Assembly (NCBI RefSeq): GCF_010389155.1
Contig: NC_057764.1
Span: 18,972,001 to 19,036,000, forward strand
Direction of reading: 5' to 3'
Length of the DNA: 64,000 nt
DNA from: Erigeron canadensis
Taxonomy: Eukaryota > Streptophyta > Magnoliopsida > Asterales > Asteraceae
Of this stretch, positions 48,211 to 59,015 are shown piece after piece. How positions within the stretch are numbered: the first letter of the stretch is position 1; every line of letters begins with the position of its first letter. The notes under the pieces were generated by a model. That model did no database searches, was not told where the DNA came from, and was given only the letters and a program-made list of their open reading frames with translations. A program made the position numbers and the translations under genes.

Positions 48211-48930
48211 CTCCCCCTTAGTGTTTGATTTGATGAATCAAGGTTGTCGGTTCAGCCAGTAGATCTTCATTCCTCCTCTTGTTGTTAAATTGTAATGGAT
48301 GCAACGTCTTAAAACTTTAAATCTTGGTGGGCCCATATTTTGTTGAGGATCATTCTTGTTGAGTGACTTTGAAGCTTTTTCTCTGTCTTTATCGTCATCA
48401 ATCAACTTTGACTTATTGGATCCTTAAACATTTTGTGAAGGCGAAGACTTGGGTTTCTTGTAATATGCGGAAGTTTGGTATAAAGTGCGGAAGCTTGGCT
48501 TGGTGTAAAGTGCAGAAGCTTGGCTTGGCTTTGAGTGTAAATTTAGTATGAAAATGATTTGTCATTTCAGCTCCCCCTCAACTTGCCATATGAATAAAAT
48601 CTTCTCTAATTCTTGCTCCCCTTAATCAATCACTCTCTTTAAAATGTACAATTAAAACATACTAATAGATCCAAGAATATTTTTCATTTAGCTCCCCCTC
48701 AAGTTGAGCATAATCTTCAGAAGAAAGAATCAAACTATGCATTGGTTCCCCCTGAAAAAATCAATCATTAAAACTTTTATTGTTCTCCCCCTTAACTGAG
48801 CATTTATTTGGAGCTTTTAATTAGAAGAAAAAAAAATGTTCATGTGTTCCTCCATGCTCCCCTTCGAATGAACAATATCTTCAATCATTAATAATATCTT
48901 CAATCATTTTATCTCTATCTCTCCCCCTCA
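48211..48930 (-). other. Multiple polypurine tracts before the 3' LTR
   Basis: Eight GGGGGAG or GGGGAGC-like tracts on the minus strand (plus-strand CTCCCCCT and variants) lie at about 48211, 48571, 48615, 48691, 48745, 48784, 48857 and 48921. The one at 48211 touches the LTR and is the probable primer for plus-strand synthesis. Repeated polypurine tracts in this place are a described feature of Sireviruses. Confidence 0.75.
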
Positions 48931-49089
48931 TGATGAATGTGAGAACCACGTTCATCATGCATAATCGACTGAAATATATTGATATTGGTTTGGAATAAAG
49001 GAAATACTTTTGTTAGAGTAAATGAAATTATATAAACGGTTTTGGAACAGGTTATACACTGAAGTGTGTATAAGCCAACTGGCATCAAC

Positions 49090-50626
49090 TTACAGTGAAG
49101 TAATCTTTGGAGCCCATCTGAGAACGGATCCAAATGTCTTAGATGCTTTTGAAAGTGGAAAGAGTGGTGATTTAGGGGCAGGTGTAGGAGTTTGAACATA
49201 ATCATGAACTTTAAGCACATTGGTGTGGACATTTTTTGGTGCAAGTTCAAGCAACTTCGAGATTGAGTATTTAAATGCTTTTTGTTGTGTAAGCGTTGAG
49301 GGAACATGTTTTGGCTGTAACACATGACTGGTATTTGAAGAAATCGGTGTTTGTGTAGATGAGATTTTTGGTTTGTTGAAAGAAAACCACCCATACATGT
49401 CTTTGAAATGAAGGATTCCTGTAAATGGGTCTTTGTAAGATGAGCTTGAGTTTTGGTTGTTTATTAGGAGTGGCTTCTTGTATGATGGTTGTTTTGGCAT
49501 GGTGGTTTTAAGTTTGATGTTGGAGTTGGGTGAAGGACTAGTTTTGGTTTTAGGGTTTTTGTTGTTTTGGGAGTTGGTATAAGAGGTTGAAGAAGGTTGT
49601 TTCTTTGGTGTAGTGGTTTTTGTATTAGTGTTTTTGTTGGGTGTTTTTGAAGTGGAAGGTTTGATTTGACTGTGAGCGAACCATCCGAATTCGTCTTTGA
49701 AACGAATGGTTCCTGTTTTTGGATCTTTAAAAACTTGACAAATGTTGTTGTTTATGGTATGTGGCCTCTTTAGTGATAGATTAAAAGTGGAGTGAGGTTG
49801 TTGCTTTGGTATAGTGGTTTTGGATTTGGTGTAGAAGTAGTTTGGTGAGTAAGGTACTTGGTTTTAGGGGTATCTATTTCAGTTGTTTTGGCTTTGACAT
49901 CATGTGTAAATTCAACTTTATTTAGGATATCTGACGGTATCTAAACTGATTCAACAAGGTTTGGTGATGATTTTTCCAAAAATTGATCAAAAGTTTTACT
50001 TTGCATTGCAACAATCTTTCGTTCTAATCTGTTAAAAGTACCAAGCAACCTGAGCGATAACTTGATCTTTTTCTTATTTAGAGCTTTTGGATGTTTTGGC
50101 AACAACAACCTTCATTTAAAACAGACGTCACATATTTTAACTTTTTAAGTTCATCTCCGAGACATTGATTCTCATAAACCAAGCCTTTAGCAATTTTGAA
50201 AAATTTCATTTCTTTGCTTTTGAAGATTGTTGTCTTTGTCTGCAGAAGATCATTTTCCTTTTGGATATTTTCGATGTTCCCCAAAATGAGAGCATTTGCT
50301 GATTTGAGCTCTTTGTTTTCAAGTTTGAGTTTCACATTTTCAAGCTCAATCAAATGGAATTTGTTAAAAGCATGTTGTTTGGTTGAGTAAATCTTTGCAA
50401 TGCAAGGAGTGGTATGAGGTCGACTAAATGTAATTGAACAACATGAAGATATCATATTTTCATGAAGTTTCATTTGAGCAGAAGTAGGTTTCGTAACCAT
50501 GGATGAGAATAACTCATTCAAAATTGGGTCAATTGAAATGAAATCTTGTGATGTAAGAATTGACATTATGAAGCCCAAATAAAGAACAACCCAAAAAAAA
50601 TGATCTAAAACTTTAGTTTCAAACAA
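49090..50626 (-). pseudogene. Gag-like coiled-coil ORF with repeated GWF motif (broken)
   Basis: On the minus strand, 50078-50626 encodes 182 residues with a coiled coil (LENVKLKLENKELKSANAL and onward). It seems to continue, after a frameshift near 50090, as KKKIKLSLRLLGTFNRLERK, and after another near 49860 as a Ser/Thr/Pro/Asn/Lys-rich chain to 49090. The last part holds two copies of a motif: FKDPKTGTIRFKDEFGWFA (about 49670-49730) and YKDPFTGILHFKDMYGWFS (about 49385-49445). The segment SKEMKFFKIAKG resembles the gag coiled coil of the Sirevirus-like element (SEEKFLKIKH, about 60590). It may derive from a Copia gag C-terminus. The GWF motif itself I do not recognise. Confidence 0.6.
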
Positions 50627-50699
50627 ATTTAGATGACAATTAGTCCAAAAGTTGATTGATTTGATTGATTGGAATTGAGTTAAGTGTTTTGGAGAAACA

Positions 50700-51100
50700 G
50701 ATGAAAAACCGAAAAATTAGTTCGGTTTTTGAATGAGAATGAAACCGAGAAAAATCTTCGGTTTTTGTAAAGAAAGGGAATTTAGTATTATGGTGTAAGG
50801 AATGAAATAAATAGTACAAATACCGAAAAAATTCTTCGGTATTTAATACTTGGACAAAATTCTTTGGTTTTCTTAATGTAGAAAAACCGAAAAACGGGTT
50901 TTCAAGTGGGCAGAGTTTTGTTCTCTTTTTGGCAATAAAAGAGAACAAATACCGAAAAATTCTTAGATACTTGATTACCAAAAAAAATTCTTCAGTTTTT
51001 GTGAACAAATACGTTAGTCCCACTAGCCAACACAAATCACGTAATGAAATACCGAAAACATTTTTCAGACCTTGAAATACTGAAAAAAAATGAAATATGA
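50700..51100 (-). repeat. Repeated CCGAA/TTCGG hairpin words in the element leader
   Basis: Between the PBS and the ORF the word (T/A)ACCGAAAAAxTTCTTCGGT(A/T)TT and variants recur about six times (near 50709, 50741, 50820, 50882, 50949, 51051). Each is self-complementary, so the leader RNA could fold into a row of short hairpins. The minus ORF 50640-51035 is the translation of this region and is not considered coding. Confidence 0.65.
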
Positions 51101-51520
51101 TGTTTTGATGATTTCGTTTTGGGTAAAGTGAATTAGAAGGTAAAGTTTGTTGGAAAATGTTTTAAGATGCTATGCTAATCTACAGAAACCAACAAACTAT
51201 GCTAAGAAACACAAAATCAAAGACCCACCAAAATGCTCAAAAACCTAATAAGTAAAATTCAAATTTTGACTTTGTTGGTTTGAATCAAGATCGAAAACTT
51301 TCAGGGTTGCTTAATCGGATCATAACAAAGTGATTTATAGCAAAAAGTTTCAACCTTGATCGTAAAATAGTAAAACATGTTTATGACAAAAAGGACAGAA
51401 AAAAGAAAGAAAAATTAGGAGAAAAGTACAACTTAAAATCTAAGATTTCTGGAACTTGGAAACAAAATCAGGCTACTAGGAGCTCATGGATCGTTCAGAT
51501 TCATTGATCATGCTCTGATA

Positions 51521-51534
51521 CCACTTGTAAAACA
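51521..51534 (-). other. Primer-binding site, tRNA-Met type
   Basis: The plus-strand sequence GCTCTGATACCAC is the complement of GTGGTATCAGAGC and lies within 2 bp of the LTR. It shows that the element reads on the minus strand and belongs to the Copia-type priming group. Confidence 0.9.
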
Positions 51535-51535
51535 T

Positions 51536-51804
51536 ATAAATCATATAGATATTCAAGCCATATATAAGTGTGTGTTAGTGTGTGAAAGTGTGTGTGGTTG
51601 TGTACGATAGAGAGAAAGAGGCAGAAAGTGATATTGGATAAAAATGGGCAAAAGGCTTACAAGGGTTTAAAAAGTTACAAATTGAATGAAGGGAGGAGGT
51701 TTTTATAGGGAAACTAATGTTCATTAAACACCCTCTTCTATTACAAGTTGTCATACAGACAAAAAGCATTTATATCAAATCTAACACTATTTTAATATCT
51801 AACA
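51536..51804 (-). repeat. Right LTR of the non-autonomous element
   Basis: This 269-bp LTR is the promoter LTR on the coding (minus) strand. It starts TGTAAAAC and ends TCTAACA on the plus strand. The PBS abuts it at 51521-51534. Confidence 0.93.
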
Positions 51805-52271
51805 GGTTTTAAATATATTTTTCATTGATATAACTTCATCAAATAATATATAACACAAACAAAGATATTTACGGTCAAAGTTTAAAGATAAAGATTTAAA
51901 AATAAAAAATAGGAAATTAAAATGAGACGGAAGGAGTAAAAATTTAGCATGTGAGAAGTTTTAACCCAAGTTGAGTGCAAGAGCATCATACTCACTTTTT
52001 CATATTAAATATATCATTATTTGTAATATGAATATTATTTTTTTTAGTGACCAACAAAATATATCATATCCACATTAATTAGACATATGGTAAAAAAAAT
52101 ATGTCATTTAAAAACCCATTGTTTTTGTTTTTCTAAAACCTATTGTTTTTGTTTTTCAAAAATAAATCCTTATATATTACTCCTTATAAGTAGCAGTTGT
52201 ATTCTAAATATGCTTTAAAAATAAAGAATATAATGTTATAAGATACAATACGTTTAATTTTTTTTTGAAAA

Positions 52272-53359
52272 GGGAAAATTACACTTTTGGTCCCTGAACT
52301 TGACACGTTTTTCACTTTTAGTCACTAAACTTCAAAAATTGCAAATTATACACTGAACTTGTCATTTTTTTTCACTTTTGGTCACTGCGCCCAGTTTCGT
52401 TAGTTTTGCTCCGTTAAGTTGCCTAGATTCGTTAGTTTTTTTTTTTTATCACTTTTCGTCCTTCCCATTATTCCATAACTAATATCGATAATCGACAAAC
52501 TTAGTGATGAAAGTGTAATTTACCTAATTTTTTTATATATATACATGATTCGTCCAATTTTAAATGTTATTATTTTGATTTTTTTTAATTATTTTTACTT
52601 TTAACTTCGACTCTAAACATTTTTATTTGTAATATATAGTAGTTGGTGTAAATTAAATCAATGAAAAATATATTGAAAAATTAGTTCATTATTATATGTT
52701 TTATAACAAATTTATATAACACAGACAAAAATATTACGGTTAAATCATAAGGCGTTAACGATTATCCGAAAAACCTACAACACGTTACTTCAGATAAACA
52801 TTACAATATCTTATTTTTGTTTTCGTTTATTAATAGTTAATAAAATGAATTAAGAAAAACTATATAAGTTTATATAACACACAAAAAAAATTTCAGTTAA
52901 AGTAAACATAAGAAGACTCAAAATTCAAACATAGTCACTAAATAAATCTATCTTTATAAATAAAAATTTCAATAACAATTATTTCATCGGCGTTTAAAAA
53001 ATAAATAATTATTTCATCTAGTCAAACTACTGTATAACCAATAGATAGTAAACTGTAAACATAAAAAATTTGTTTAAAAACATAATAAATGAATATGTAT
53101 TTTCAATAATCGGCCAAAACAATGTATAAGACCTGAAGTTTGACCGATTATCGATTTTAGTTATGGAATAATGGGAAGGACGAAAAGTGAAAAAAATTAA
53201 CGAATCTGGGGAAGTTAACGGAGAAAAACTAACAAAGTTGACGCAATGACCAAAAGTGAAAAAATGTGTCAAGTTCAGTGTATAATTTGCAATTTTTGAA
53301 GTTTAGTGACTAAAAGTGAAAAACGTGTCAAATTCAGGGATCAAAAATGTAATTTTCCC
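52272..53359. mobile_element. Mutator-like long-TIR element, 1088 bp
   Basis: Termini GGGAAAATTACACTTTTGGT and, on the complement, GGGAAAATTACATTTTTGAT extend as TIRs of about 230 bp (52272-52500 and about 53125-53359). The 9-bp direct repeat TTTTGAAAA (52263-52271 and 53360-53368) matches Mutator-like target duplication. The AT-rich centre has no transposase. Confidence 0.92.
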
Positions 53360-53442
53360 TTTTGAAAATTATAGAAGATAGATAATATACTCTTTCAAAA
53401 ATTGTCATTCTAGTTGAAAAGTACTCTACACACTACAACTTA

Positions 53443-53538
53443 CTTGTGTTTTTAAAGCACATATTATATTATTCTAAAAGAACCGAAAAACTTGTGTTTT
53501 TAAAGCACATATTAGATTAGTTTAGACGAACGGAAAAG
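53443..53538 (+). repeat. 48-bp tandem duplication
   Basis: Two adjacent 48-bp units start CTTGTGTTTTTAAAGCACAT at 53443 and 53491. Their first 24 bases are identical and the second halves have diverged. Confidence 0.88.
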
Positions 53539-54600
53539 TATTGCACTGTCGTAGTGATTTTGGCCTTAAGTAGAGATAAATCTAAACTGAGGAGTGTTAC
53601 TCTAACTTTATTTTTGACCCCAAATTGCTTGCTTGTCAGAGACATAATCAATGAGAGTTTACTTAAAGGATTAAGATTAGTTTAGTGGAATTTAGGTGAT
53701 AAGTGAGAGGCCAGAGAAGACTTTAGGGGTAGTGCCCTTGCCAGTTAAGCGGCTTAAGTTACTTTGTTTCATAGGTTGATCAGCAACCGTATTCTTATTT
53801 ATTTATTTATTTTCTCTGGCCCATTGGGCCCCAGGAATTCTTAGTTAAATCCTATTCATATGTATGTATGCATGGTCATTTTTATACCACGGGCTTGGTT
53901 CTTGCATAAGGTTATATTTATTATGTTTTTACGCTTTTATGTTGTTTAATAAGTTCAATGCGGTTTGTACTATATATCTATTGTGGAACTTGCGCTAAAA
54001 TTATGTTAGGTCACATGTTTGCTATTTTTCCCTAATCTTAATGTACTTTTTGTTGAAGGTTCTTATGGAAACAGTCTCTTTATTTCTAAGTAAAAACAAA
54101 ACTGTCTACGTCTCACCTTTTTATACTCCACCTATAAATTGGTCTTCTTGTTAGATGTATGTCTTTGGACGAAACTGATTTTCAAATTCCTAACGTCTAC
54201 AAACGACTAAATGCTAAAAGGAAATAAATATTATTTGTTCTATTAGAGACTTTTATGAGCTTTAGGTCCATGTAGGATATTCGTTTATCGTCATGGCTTT
54301 ATTAGATTGTTTTTTTATATTGTAGTTTTATAGTAATCTAAGTTTTTCAAATCCGCATAGACGTTTACTTTTCACCAACTTATCATTTATTTATTTTTTG
54401 GAAGACCTTCTAGTTGTACGTGTATTAGACTACTAATAGGGTGGTTGTCATGTGTTGTAAGCGTCTTTTTACATCTTTTCAATTTATAAATTTTACATGT
54501 TTAAGTATATTCATCATACAAAATCAAAATCAGAATCAGTGAGCACAATCACTATCATTTCACTAGTCGATCAATTATCTTAGATAAAATAAAGTTATAA
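53539..54600. other. Gene-free stretch
   Basis: No open frame or recognisable repeat terminus was found in this stretch between the tandem duplication and the foldback. Confidence 0.5.
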
Positions 54601-54612
54601 AATAATATATAG

Positions 54613-54895
54613 AGGTGATATATTTTGAGACCACCTCTTACTTTAGGACCAACTAGACACATTGATTTTTGTACTTCATCATCATTTACTACGATATACA
54701 AGACTTTTTTGTAAAAACACTAAGACTTTCCGGCGACGGGCCCACCAGATACACATGATTTTCTGGTGGGCCCGTCGCTGGAAAGTCTTAGTGTTTTTAC
54801 AAAAAAGTCTTATATATCGTAGTAGATGATGATGGTGGTGTGTAAGTTACGAAAATCAATGGTCCTTTTTTGGACTTTTTTTAGTTGATCTCAAA
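54613..54895. mobile_element. Foldback element with 73-bp near-perfect arms
   Basis: The left arm 54677-54749 and right arm 54762-54834 are complementary over 73 positions with 3 mismatches, separated by a 12-base loop. Outside, weaker complementarity continues to about 54613 and 54895 (GAGACCACCTC against GAGATCAACTA). It may be a MITE. Target duplication could not be seen against the TA-rich flank. Confidence 0.85.
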
Positions 54896-54929
54896 TTATT
54901 TTTCCCCATATAATATATATATATATATA

Positions 54930-55118
54930 TATGGGGGAAAGGAATATGAGTCTGTTAGGCATCTAAGTTGGGTGAAAAACCCCTCACATACCTTTTTTGA
55001 AACCATAAAAATCATGGAGGGCCAAACATTTATTCAAAATATTAAAATATTGATATGTGATGGGTTTTTCACCCAAGTTGGATGCATAACAACCTCATAT
55101 TCACTTTTTTCAATATGT
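54930..55118. mobile_element. MITE of about 180 bp, copy 2
   Basis: It is the same family as 35812-35995: AAGTTGGGTGAAAAACCCCT at the left and the complementary GGTTTTTCACCCAAGTTGG at the right. It is again flanked by TA repeats. The ORF at 54885-55205 is the translation of this element. Confidence 0.78.
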
Positions 55119-55131
55119 ATATATATATATA

Positions 55132-56128
55132 GGTCAAAGTACTTTTTTCGTCCCTGTGCTTTTTCGAATAAGCAATTTACATCTTCGCCGTTAACTTTTG
55201 GCTAAAATCGTCTCTGTGGTTTGTATTTCGTCTTTGAATCCGTTAACCCTATCACTTGTCTTGCACGTGAGGGGCATATATGTCTTTTCACTCATTTGTC
55301 CCTGTAGTTAAGTGCAAAATTCATCCTTATGGTTTGTCATTTTTGCATTTTTCATCCTTGTATTTAACAAAAGTTTAATCAAAAACCAAAACAAACTCAA
55401 ATAAAAACCTATATATACACCTACATATGAGGATCTAGTTTAATATCGGCCAGTACAACTAATTTAATTTATTTTATTTTTTAAAAAAATGTTATAAAAC
55501 TTATTATAATTTAACGAAAATAGTTCAAATATAATTACAACTCACTAAAAAAATAGGTACTTTATAACAAAATACAAGAAAGTTCACAAATTACAAAAAA
55601 AATTACATTAAAGTATTATAAAAATAATATTTAAAAAATTTTAAAAAATAAAAATGTGAATACCGGAACGGTAATACCGAAAATATTAAAAATAGTTGTA
55701 CTGGGGTACCCTCCGATACCGGTATTGTGGGTAATGCTACCGGTATTTAAAACATTGTATGTACGTGTTTGCATTTGAAAGTGATTGAGAAGATCCTCAA
55801 ATGTAGGTATATAGGTTTTTGTTTTGTTTGGGTTAAATTGGTACCGGTAATTTTTGTTTGTTTTGTTTTTTTTTTTAAATTTTCCTGGATTTGTTAACGC
55901 CGAGGACGAAAAATGCAAAAACGATAAACCACAGAGACGATTTTTGCACTTAAGTCTATGAAAAGACGAAAATGTCCCTCACGTGACTTGCATGTAAGGG
56001 TGTTAACGACAAAGTTATAACGGCAGGGACGAAATGCAAACCACGGGGACGATTTTAGCCAAAAGTTAACGGCGAGGATGAAAAATGATTATTCAAAAAA
56101 CCACAGGGACGAAAAAAGTACTTTGGCC
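55132..56128. mobile_element. Long-TIR element, 997 bp
   Basis: Termini GGTCAAAGTACTTTTTTCGT and, on the complement, GGCCAAAGTACTTTTTTCGT continue as TIRs of about 240 bp. It is flanked by TA repeats, which would hide a 9-bp duplication (ATATATATA fits). The TIR length and make-up suggest a Mutator-like non-autonomous element. The middle (55380-55880) is AT-rich. The ORF at 55631-55918 is not a gene. Confidence 0.85.
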
Positions 56129-56152
56129 ATATATATATATATATATATATAT

Positions 56153-57740
56153 TGATGGTGGTGTTTTATTCTTGTCTTTAAATTTATGTTGTACAAGTAA
56201 CTATCTAAACTAACACATACTTTAATGAGCAGAGAACCTGATCAATGCAATATAGCCTAGTGGTAAGTTACAGGATCGTTCACAGGGACGCGTTGCGTTA
56301 CCTAATCTAGTAGTACGTGTAATTCTAGTTTGTTTGGGGGTTTGTCACTAACTCCTAATAAACTAATACTTTTGACAGTAAAATAAATAAAATCTAACCA
56401 CGCGCTTTGCAGCGAGAGGCTAATCTGAAAATAGTTTGGAAAAAGCAAATAACAATAATTAAATTAAAATACTTGTTTGGCATCTCCGATCTCATGGTAC
56501 GACCAATTACTATCTTACTGGTTTGTTAGCCTATTGGAAACTTAATCATGGTTCAGATTCTCGTTAGATTCACTTTACTTAGTTAGTAGTGTTGTCGCTA
56601 GACTTACACTACCCATTAAAACAAATTCTCGCTAGATTCATTGTTTTAAGCATTATGACCTAAAGTTTGTGTTACTAATTCATCTTTTAATTACCTGTGT
56701 CTTAAGCCATGGCCAGATATAATTCCCTCCGGTGACCACAGTGCTCGTTTCCAAGTCAAAGGATCGCGTCTGGTATTGTTAAGCTTCATTTTCAATTCAT
56801 CCTAGTTACTATGGTTCTGGATCCCTCGGTTACAAGTGAATCACTTTTTACTTCTAGTTATAGACTGACTAGTTGTTTTCTGTCCTTGCATATTAGTCCT
56901 AGTGCATGATCATAGACAACCATTAGAATTAAACTAATATGTTCAGATATAAAACCAATAGCAACATGAATTACTAATAAACATAGATCTACAATAAACA
57001 ATAAAGCACACTCCAACAGAATCTAAAAAAAAAAACAGTAAAACAATAAGCGTCTACATGATCACATTGATCCAAACAAGTATTCAGCCTACTAGCCTAG
57101 CATTATTAAAGGAATAACAAAGTCTGAGAAGATAAAAGACATAGTTCAATAACAAAGAGTAAATAAAGATGAAAGATCTAGACCAAGGTATTTAGATGCT
57201 CCAAAACCTTCTTGGAATATGCAATTTCGATTTAGGGTTATTCCTGGGCGGCTAGGGCTGCTGAATCGGCTCTTTCTCATGGTTTTGAGGGTTAGTTCGA
57301 CTTAAATAGGTGTTAAAGTCGGTTTCAGATCTGGGCCGGCCAGCGGCGCTGGTAGACTGACCAGCGGCGCTGGTCCTAGGCTTCCTTGGGCTAGCGGCGC
57401 TGGTTGGTCGAGGAGCGGCCGCTGGTGAACGAGTAGCGGCGCTGGTTGGCTGGGGAGCGGACGCTGGTGAGTACCAGCGGCGCTGGTTAGGTGGCCAGCG
57501 GCCGTTGGTGGCTGCTGTCTTACACTTGTGTCTTTGTTTGGCTCCCGAACCACTTCCTTGTGTCTTGTAACTTCATAGGCTTCCTTCTTGAGTCACATGA
57601 TGTCATTTACCCTCTCTCGCATCTTCCGGGAACCTGCATAATCACATCATTCAATAAGTACCAATAGTTCCGGAATAATAACTCATTTAAGCCTTTCTTT
57701 AGGGGTTTTTATCACAAAATGGACACTCATCATATATATA
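56153..57740. repeat. Unclassified repeat-like region
   Basis: Phrases such as GGATCGTTCACAGGGACGCG occur in non-coding parts of plant LTR retrotransposons, so this is probably a fragment of one. No domain, LTR border or PBS was found. It contains the GC-rich minisatellite at 57339-57512. Confidence 0.4.
57339..57512. repeat. GC-rich palindromic minisatellite
   Basis: About eight copies of the palindrome CCAGCGGCGCTGGT or a close variant (for example GGAGCGGCCGCTGGT, CCAGCGGCCGTTGGT) occur at 18-30 bp spacing. The base composition contrasts sharply with the surrounding AT-rich DNA. The 83-codon Pro/Ala/Leu-rich ORF on the minus strand (57302-57553) only translates the repeat and is not counted as a gene. 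Confidence 0.88.
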
Positions 57741-57909
57741 TATAGGTGAGTTAGATTAGAGACTCCTTAATTTAGGGACCATTAGGGACATCTAACTTAC
57801 ACATGTGTAAGTTGTAGCTTCCACATATGTAAGTCGTGGTGGCGGTGGTCACCTTCGCCGCAGGATCATGGTAGTGGTGGTGGTGGTCGAAAGTGGTGAA
57901 ATATGAATG

Positions 57910-58927
57910 TGTTGAGTCCCAATGAATGTTATAAATTTAATGATGACAAATCTGTGTGTAAACACTTGTAAATCTTTTGGTTCTTGTATAGTAATCTGGG
58001 TCAGTCTAAGCTGACTCAGCTCGCGACCCAGATTACGCTTCATACTTTGTGATTGTTATATCTTATGGAAGCAAGTGTTGTTCAAGTTGCATCAAATGGT
58101 CATAGCATTCAGTCCAAGTCAAAGAGGAGGATTGAAGATAGAAGATCAAGTTGTTGGTAGAAGACAGCTTGGGATTAGCAGTCAACTTGGAAACACTTAG
58201 ACAGATTTGCTCTTGACAAACGAGCAATCTATGTCTGACAATCAGGTGAAGATTACAACCTAGATTTTGTGATAGGACGTATGACGTGACTAGGAAGGTT
58301 CCTAGAATCCAAGTTGGTGGTTTATTTGCATGTGCGTGTCCATACTCTCATTGGACGATCAAAATGACGTGCTGCAGGTTTGGGGACCACAAGTACGATG
58401 AAGGCACGATCTAATATTCCCTTGATTATCCAACAGAATTCTCATACGTGGACAAATGTGGACGCCAAGTGATACTAAAGCTTTCGCCTATAAAAGCTTC
58501 AATCCTTGAAGGCATATGTGTGACACTCCTTTGAATCATTCTTCACACAAGTTCTCTGCTCTTACACATAGCTTAGTCTGTGAGAAGTTAGCCTGCGCTG
58601 CTTCTTTTGAGCTAGAACATTCTGATTGTTGTTTGTCATTTCATAGGGTTGTTTAGATATTGTAGGTTATCTTATTTCCGCAACAACCCTGTAATTCTTT
58701 GTATAGATTATATCTTAATAAAGGATTACATTTTAAAAACGCAATCTGTGTCTAAGAATGTTTATTTTTCTTTACTGTTTTAATTGATTCTTTCTTACTA
58801 TATTAAGTTATATATTTATCTGAATCTCTAAAACTATTTTCTTAAAGTTTGCTAAGGAAAAAACGAAAAGTTGTATTCACCCCCTCTACAACTATTTGTG
58901 TACATTATACTTTGGTATTCTGTTACA
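57910..58927 (+). repeat. Probable 5' LTR of the Sirevirus-like element
   Basis: It begins TGTTGAGTCCC and ends TTCTGTTACA, with a TATA-like CCTATAAAAGC near 58490. The end is 18 bp before the PBS. Without the partner LTR the borders are provisional. A stretch at 58650-58715 is shared with the solo LTR at 25004-25967. Confidence 0.6.
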
Positions 58928-58945
58928 GCTTTGTGACTTTAGAAG

Positions 58946-58957
58946 TGGTATCAGAGC
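58946..58957 (+). other. Copia primer-binding site
   Basis: TGGTATCAGAGC, complementary to the 3' end of initiator tRNA-Met, is the common plant Copia primer site. It precedes the gag start codon by 59 bp. Confidence 0.92.
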
Positions 58958-59015
58958 AGGGGTTAAGAATTGACTTGACTTGATCCTTGCTTATTTTCCT
59001 TAAGTGTAAAGCATT

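Larger units (their letters stand above)
47929..51804 (-). mobile_element. Non-autonomous LTR element with gag-like ORF only
   Basis: LTRs at 47929-48208 and 51536-51804 (about 270-280 bp) start TG. The right one ends CA, while the left one ends in AA by mutation. They are flanked by the 5-bp duplication GGTTT (47924-47928 and 51805-51809). On the minus strand a PBS (GTGGTATCAGAGC) follows the right LTR and a polypurine tract (AAGGGGGAG) precedes the left one. The interior of about 3.3 kb has no protease, integrase, RT or RNase H. It carries a broken frame with a coiled coil and repeated KDPxTG/GWF motifs, a leader with repeated hairpin motifs, and eight GGGGGAG-like tracts. It is probably mobilised by an autonomous Copia relative. 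Confidence 0.9.

Noticed and set aside
56256..56300. tRNA-like phrase AGCCTAGTGGTAAG
   Set aside because: No cloverleaf could be built around it; it lies in a repeat-like region.
57302..57553. 83-codon Pro/Leu/Ala-rich ORF
   Set aside because: It is the translation of the palindromic minisatellite.
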